Below are positions 35,102-36,972 of a DNA stretch of 36,972 bases, in pieces. The stretch spans positions 1 through 36,972 of the forward strand of contig CANGKR010000007.1 of NCBI GenBank assembly GCA_947454355.1. Direction: 5' to 3'. The stretch comes from Comamonadaceae bacterium. Its GTDB lineage: Bacteria > Pseudomonadota > Gammaproteobacteria > Burkholderiales > Burkholderiaceae_C. Each line of letters begins with the position of its first letter. Within the stretch, counting starts at the first letter, position 1. Position numbers and translations under genes: made by a program. The notes under the pieces are model-generated. The model was not told the DNA's origin, ran no database searches, and saw only the letters and a program-made list of their open reading frames with translations.

Positions 35102-35437
35102 ATGTTTTCATCTGCTTTTGCACAAACTGCACCCGCTGTGGCCGCCTCTGGGGGTACCGACATTCAGTCTTCCTTGATGAGCATGTTGCCCTTGCTGTTG
35201 ATGTTTGGCGTGCTGTATTTTGTGATGATTCGCCCCCAAATGAAGAAGCAAAAAGAGCACAAAACCATGATCGACGCCTTGGCCAAGGGCGATGAAATCA
35301 TCACTGCAGGTGGCTTTCTGGGCAAGGTCTCCAAGCTGGGCGATGCTTATTTGGGCGTCGAATTGGCCAATGGCGTGGAAGTGCAAATGCAGCGTTCCGC
35401 CGTGGTGCAAGTGCTGCCCAAAGGCACCATCAAGTAA
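35102..35437 (+). CDS. yajC: Preprotein translocase subunit YajC
   Basis: YajC is a small auxiliary subunit of the SecDF-YajC complex that assists Sec-dependent export. The 111-residue product has one membrane helix (MLPLLLMFGVLYFVMI), then the cytoplasmic RPQMKKQKEHKTMIDALAKGDEI segment and a small beta domain. ATG 35102 has GGAGA six bases upstream; the adjacent ATG 35099 is possible. It is divergent from the nitrile hydratase operon and lies 27 bases before secD. Confidence 0.95.
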   Translation: MFSSAFAQTAPAVAASGGTDIQSSLMSMLPLLLMFGVLYFVMIRPQMKKQKEHKTMIDALAKGDEIITAGGFLGKVSKLGDAYLGVELANGVEVQMQRSAVVQVLPKGTIK

Positions 35438-35464
35438 TTTTTCCCGTTTGAAACGCGACCCATC

Positions 35465-36972
35465 ATGAACCGTTACCCGGTATGGAAATACGCGATCATC
35501 GTGATCGCGCTCTTGTTGGGGGTGATCTACACCCTGCCCAACTTTTTTGGTGAAGCGCCAGCCGTGCAGGTGTCTTCCAGCAAGGTGACGTTCAAGGTGG
35601 ACACCGCAACGCTGGCTAAGGTTGAAGATGCACTGCGTGCGGGTGGCGTACCGCCCACACTGGTATCTTTGGAAGGCGCGTCCATCCGTGCGCGTTTCGA
35701 AACCACCGAAGCGCAGCTCAAGGCCAAGGACATCATTCAAAAAGCGCTGGTGCCCGATGCGGCCGATCCGGCCTACGTGGTGGCGTTGAACTTGATCTCG
35801 CGTTCGCCCAGCTGGCTCACCGCATTGCATTCGGCGCCCATGTATTTGGGTCTGGACTTGCGCGGCGGTGTGCACTTCATGTTGCAAGTCGACATGAAGG
35901 CTGCACTCACGCAAAAAATTGACTCGCTGGCGGGCGACATCCGCACCAACTTGCGCGAAAAAGATGTTCGCCATGGTGGCATCAACCGCAATGGACAGGC
36001 TATTGAAATCCGCGTGCGCGACACTGCGCAGGCTGACAAAGCCATGGGTGTGATTTCTGCGCAGTTCCCGGATTTGCTGGTGACCCAAGCGCCGGATGGC
36101 AGTGAGTTCAAACTCTCGGCCACCATCAAGCCTGAAGCGGCCCGCAAGGTGCAAGAGCAGGCTTTGAAGCAAAACATCACCACCTTGCACAACCGGATCA
36201 ACGAACTTGGCGTGGCCGAGCCCGTGATTCAGCAGCAAGGCCTGGACCGCATCGTGGTGCAACTGCCCGGCGTGCAAGACACGGCCAAGGCCAAAGACAT
36301 TCTGGGTCGTACCGCTACGCTGGAAGTGCGCATGGTCGACGAAAGCAGTGACGCCCGCACTGCCGAGCTGGGCACTGGCCCCGTGCCGTTTGGCGCGGAG
36401 CGTTATCTCGAGCGTTCGGGCCAACCGGTGGTGGTCAAAAAGCAAGTCATCTTGACCGGCGACAACCTGACCGATGCCCAGCCTGGCTTTGACAGCCAGA
36501 CGCAAGAGCCGGTGGTCAATTTGTCGTTGGACGCCAAAGGCGCCCGCATCTTCAAGGACGTCACCCGCGAGAACGTGGGCAAGCGCATGGCCATCATCTT
36601 GTTTGAAAAAGGCAAGGGCGAGGTCGTGACCGCACCCGTGATCCGCAGCGAAATTGGCGGTGGGCGTGTGCAGATTTCGGGTCGCATGACTTCGGTGGAA
36701 GCCAATGACACAGCATTGCTGTTGCGTGCGGGTTCACTGGCCGCTCCCATGGAGATCATTGAAGAGCGCACCATCGGCCCGAGCCTGGGCGCTGAAAACA
36801 TTGCCAAGGGCTTTCACAGTGTGACCTGGGGTTTCCTGGTCATTGTGGCCTTCATGTGTGTTTACTACATGGTCTTTGGTTTGGTGTCGGGCATTGCACT
36901 GGGTGTGAACCTGTTGTTGCTGGTGGCCGTGCTGTCCATGTTGCAAGCCACCTTGACCTTGCCGGGTATGGC
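35465..36972 (+). CDS. secD: Protein translocase subunit SecD (3' end outside the window)
   Basis: SecD with SecF uses the proton gradient to complete protein export. The first about 502 codons are present. An N-terminal membrane helix (about 9-28) is followed by the periplasmic P1 domain; the conserved GLDLRGGVHF begins near 129. Later blocks include NRINELGVAEPVIQQQG, the junction RAGSLAAPMEIIEERTIGPSLGAENI, and two membrane helices before the window edge. Incomplete only because the window ends. Confidence 0.97.
   Translation, partial: MNRYPVWKYAIIVIALLLGVIYTLPNFFGEAPAVQVSSSKVTFKVDTATLAKVEDALRAGGVPPTLVSLEGASIRARFETTEAQLKAKDIIQKALVPDAADPAYVVALNLISRSPSWLTALHSAPMYLGLDLRGGVHFMLQVDMKAALTQKIDSLAGDIRTNLREKDVRHGGINRNGQAIEIRVRDTAQADKAMGVISAQFPDLLVTQAPDGSEFKLSATIKPEAARKVQEQALKQNITTLHNRINELGVAEPVIQQQGLDRIVVQLPGVQDTAKAKDILGRTATLEVRMVDESSDARTAELGTGPVPFGAERYLERSGQPVVVKKQVILTGDNLTDAQPGFDSQTQEPVVNLSLDAKGARIFKDVTRENVGKRMAIILFEKGKGEVVTAPVIRSEIGGGRVQISGRMTSVEANDTALLLRAGSLAAPMEIIEERTIGPSLGAENIAKGFHSVTWGFLVIVAFMCVYYMVFGLVSGIALGVNLLLLVAVLSMLQATLTLPGM

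Overview
The window looks like a piece of a betaproteobacterial chromosome, order Burkholderiales and probably family Comamonadaceae (Limnohabitans- or Rhodoferax-like). The basis is the protein style of dnaA, gyrB, yidC and mnmE, the phasin gene, the glycine-rich RRM protein and the kdsD-kdsC-lptC order. This is recognition by eye, not a database match. The window spans the likely replication origin: a rpmH-rnpA-yidD-yidC-mnmE block runs left and a dnaA-dnaN-gyrB block runs right from an intergenic stretch near 20.2 kb that carries two DnaA boxes.

Left arm (1-7.6 kb): a glycine-rich RRM RNA-binding protein; an LPS-biogenesis cluster on the minus strand (kdsD, kdsC, lptC and an SDR oxidoreductase); a CPA2 cation:proton antiporter followed closely by apt; a HAD-family dehalogenase-like gene; and a cupin dioxygenase. 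From 7.6 to 12.2 kb there is a complete branched-chain-amino-acid type (HAAT) ABC importer operon, livG-livF-SBP-livH-livM. From 12.4 to 17.4 kb there are an SDR reductase with a fatty acid desaturase, then mnmE with an ABC exporter. From 17.5 to 25.7 kb lies the origin-proximal core.

The accessory stretch is 25.7-31.7 kb. It holds a self-inhibited type Fic protein behind a promoter covered with GAACAT-type repeats; a short DUF3427-like protein; a large PD-(D/E)XK nuclease / superfamily 1 helicase fusion of clearly lower GC content; a truncated HNH endonuclease remnant; an unknown 140-residue protein; a metallophosphoesterase; and a DEDDh exonuclease. The low-GC nuclease-helicase sits exactly between two genes that both look cut off on the side facing it, which suggests a gene replacement in a defence-type locus. 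This is the best candidate here for an undescribed system.

Right end (31.7-37 kb): a phasin with a palindrome over its promoter; a tightly overlapping minus-strand operon for a cobalt-type nitrile hydratase (alpha, beta, accessory protein) ending in an RhtA-like EamA transporter; then yajC and the first about 500 codons of secD, which runs off the window. No rRNA, tRNA, CRISPR array or insertion sequence was seen. No gene-free stretch exceeds 300 bases; the longest is the 235-base rpmH-dnaA gap.
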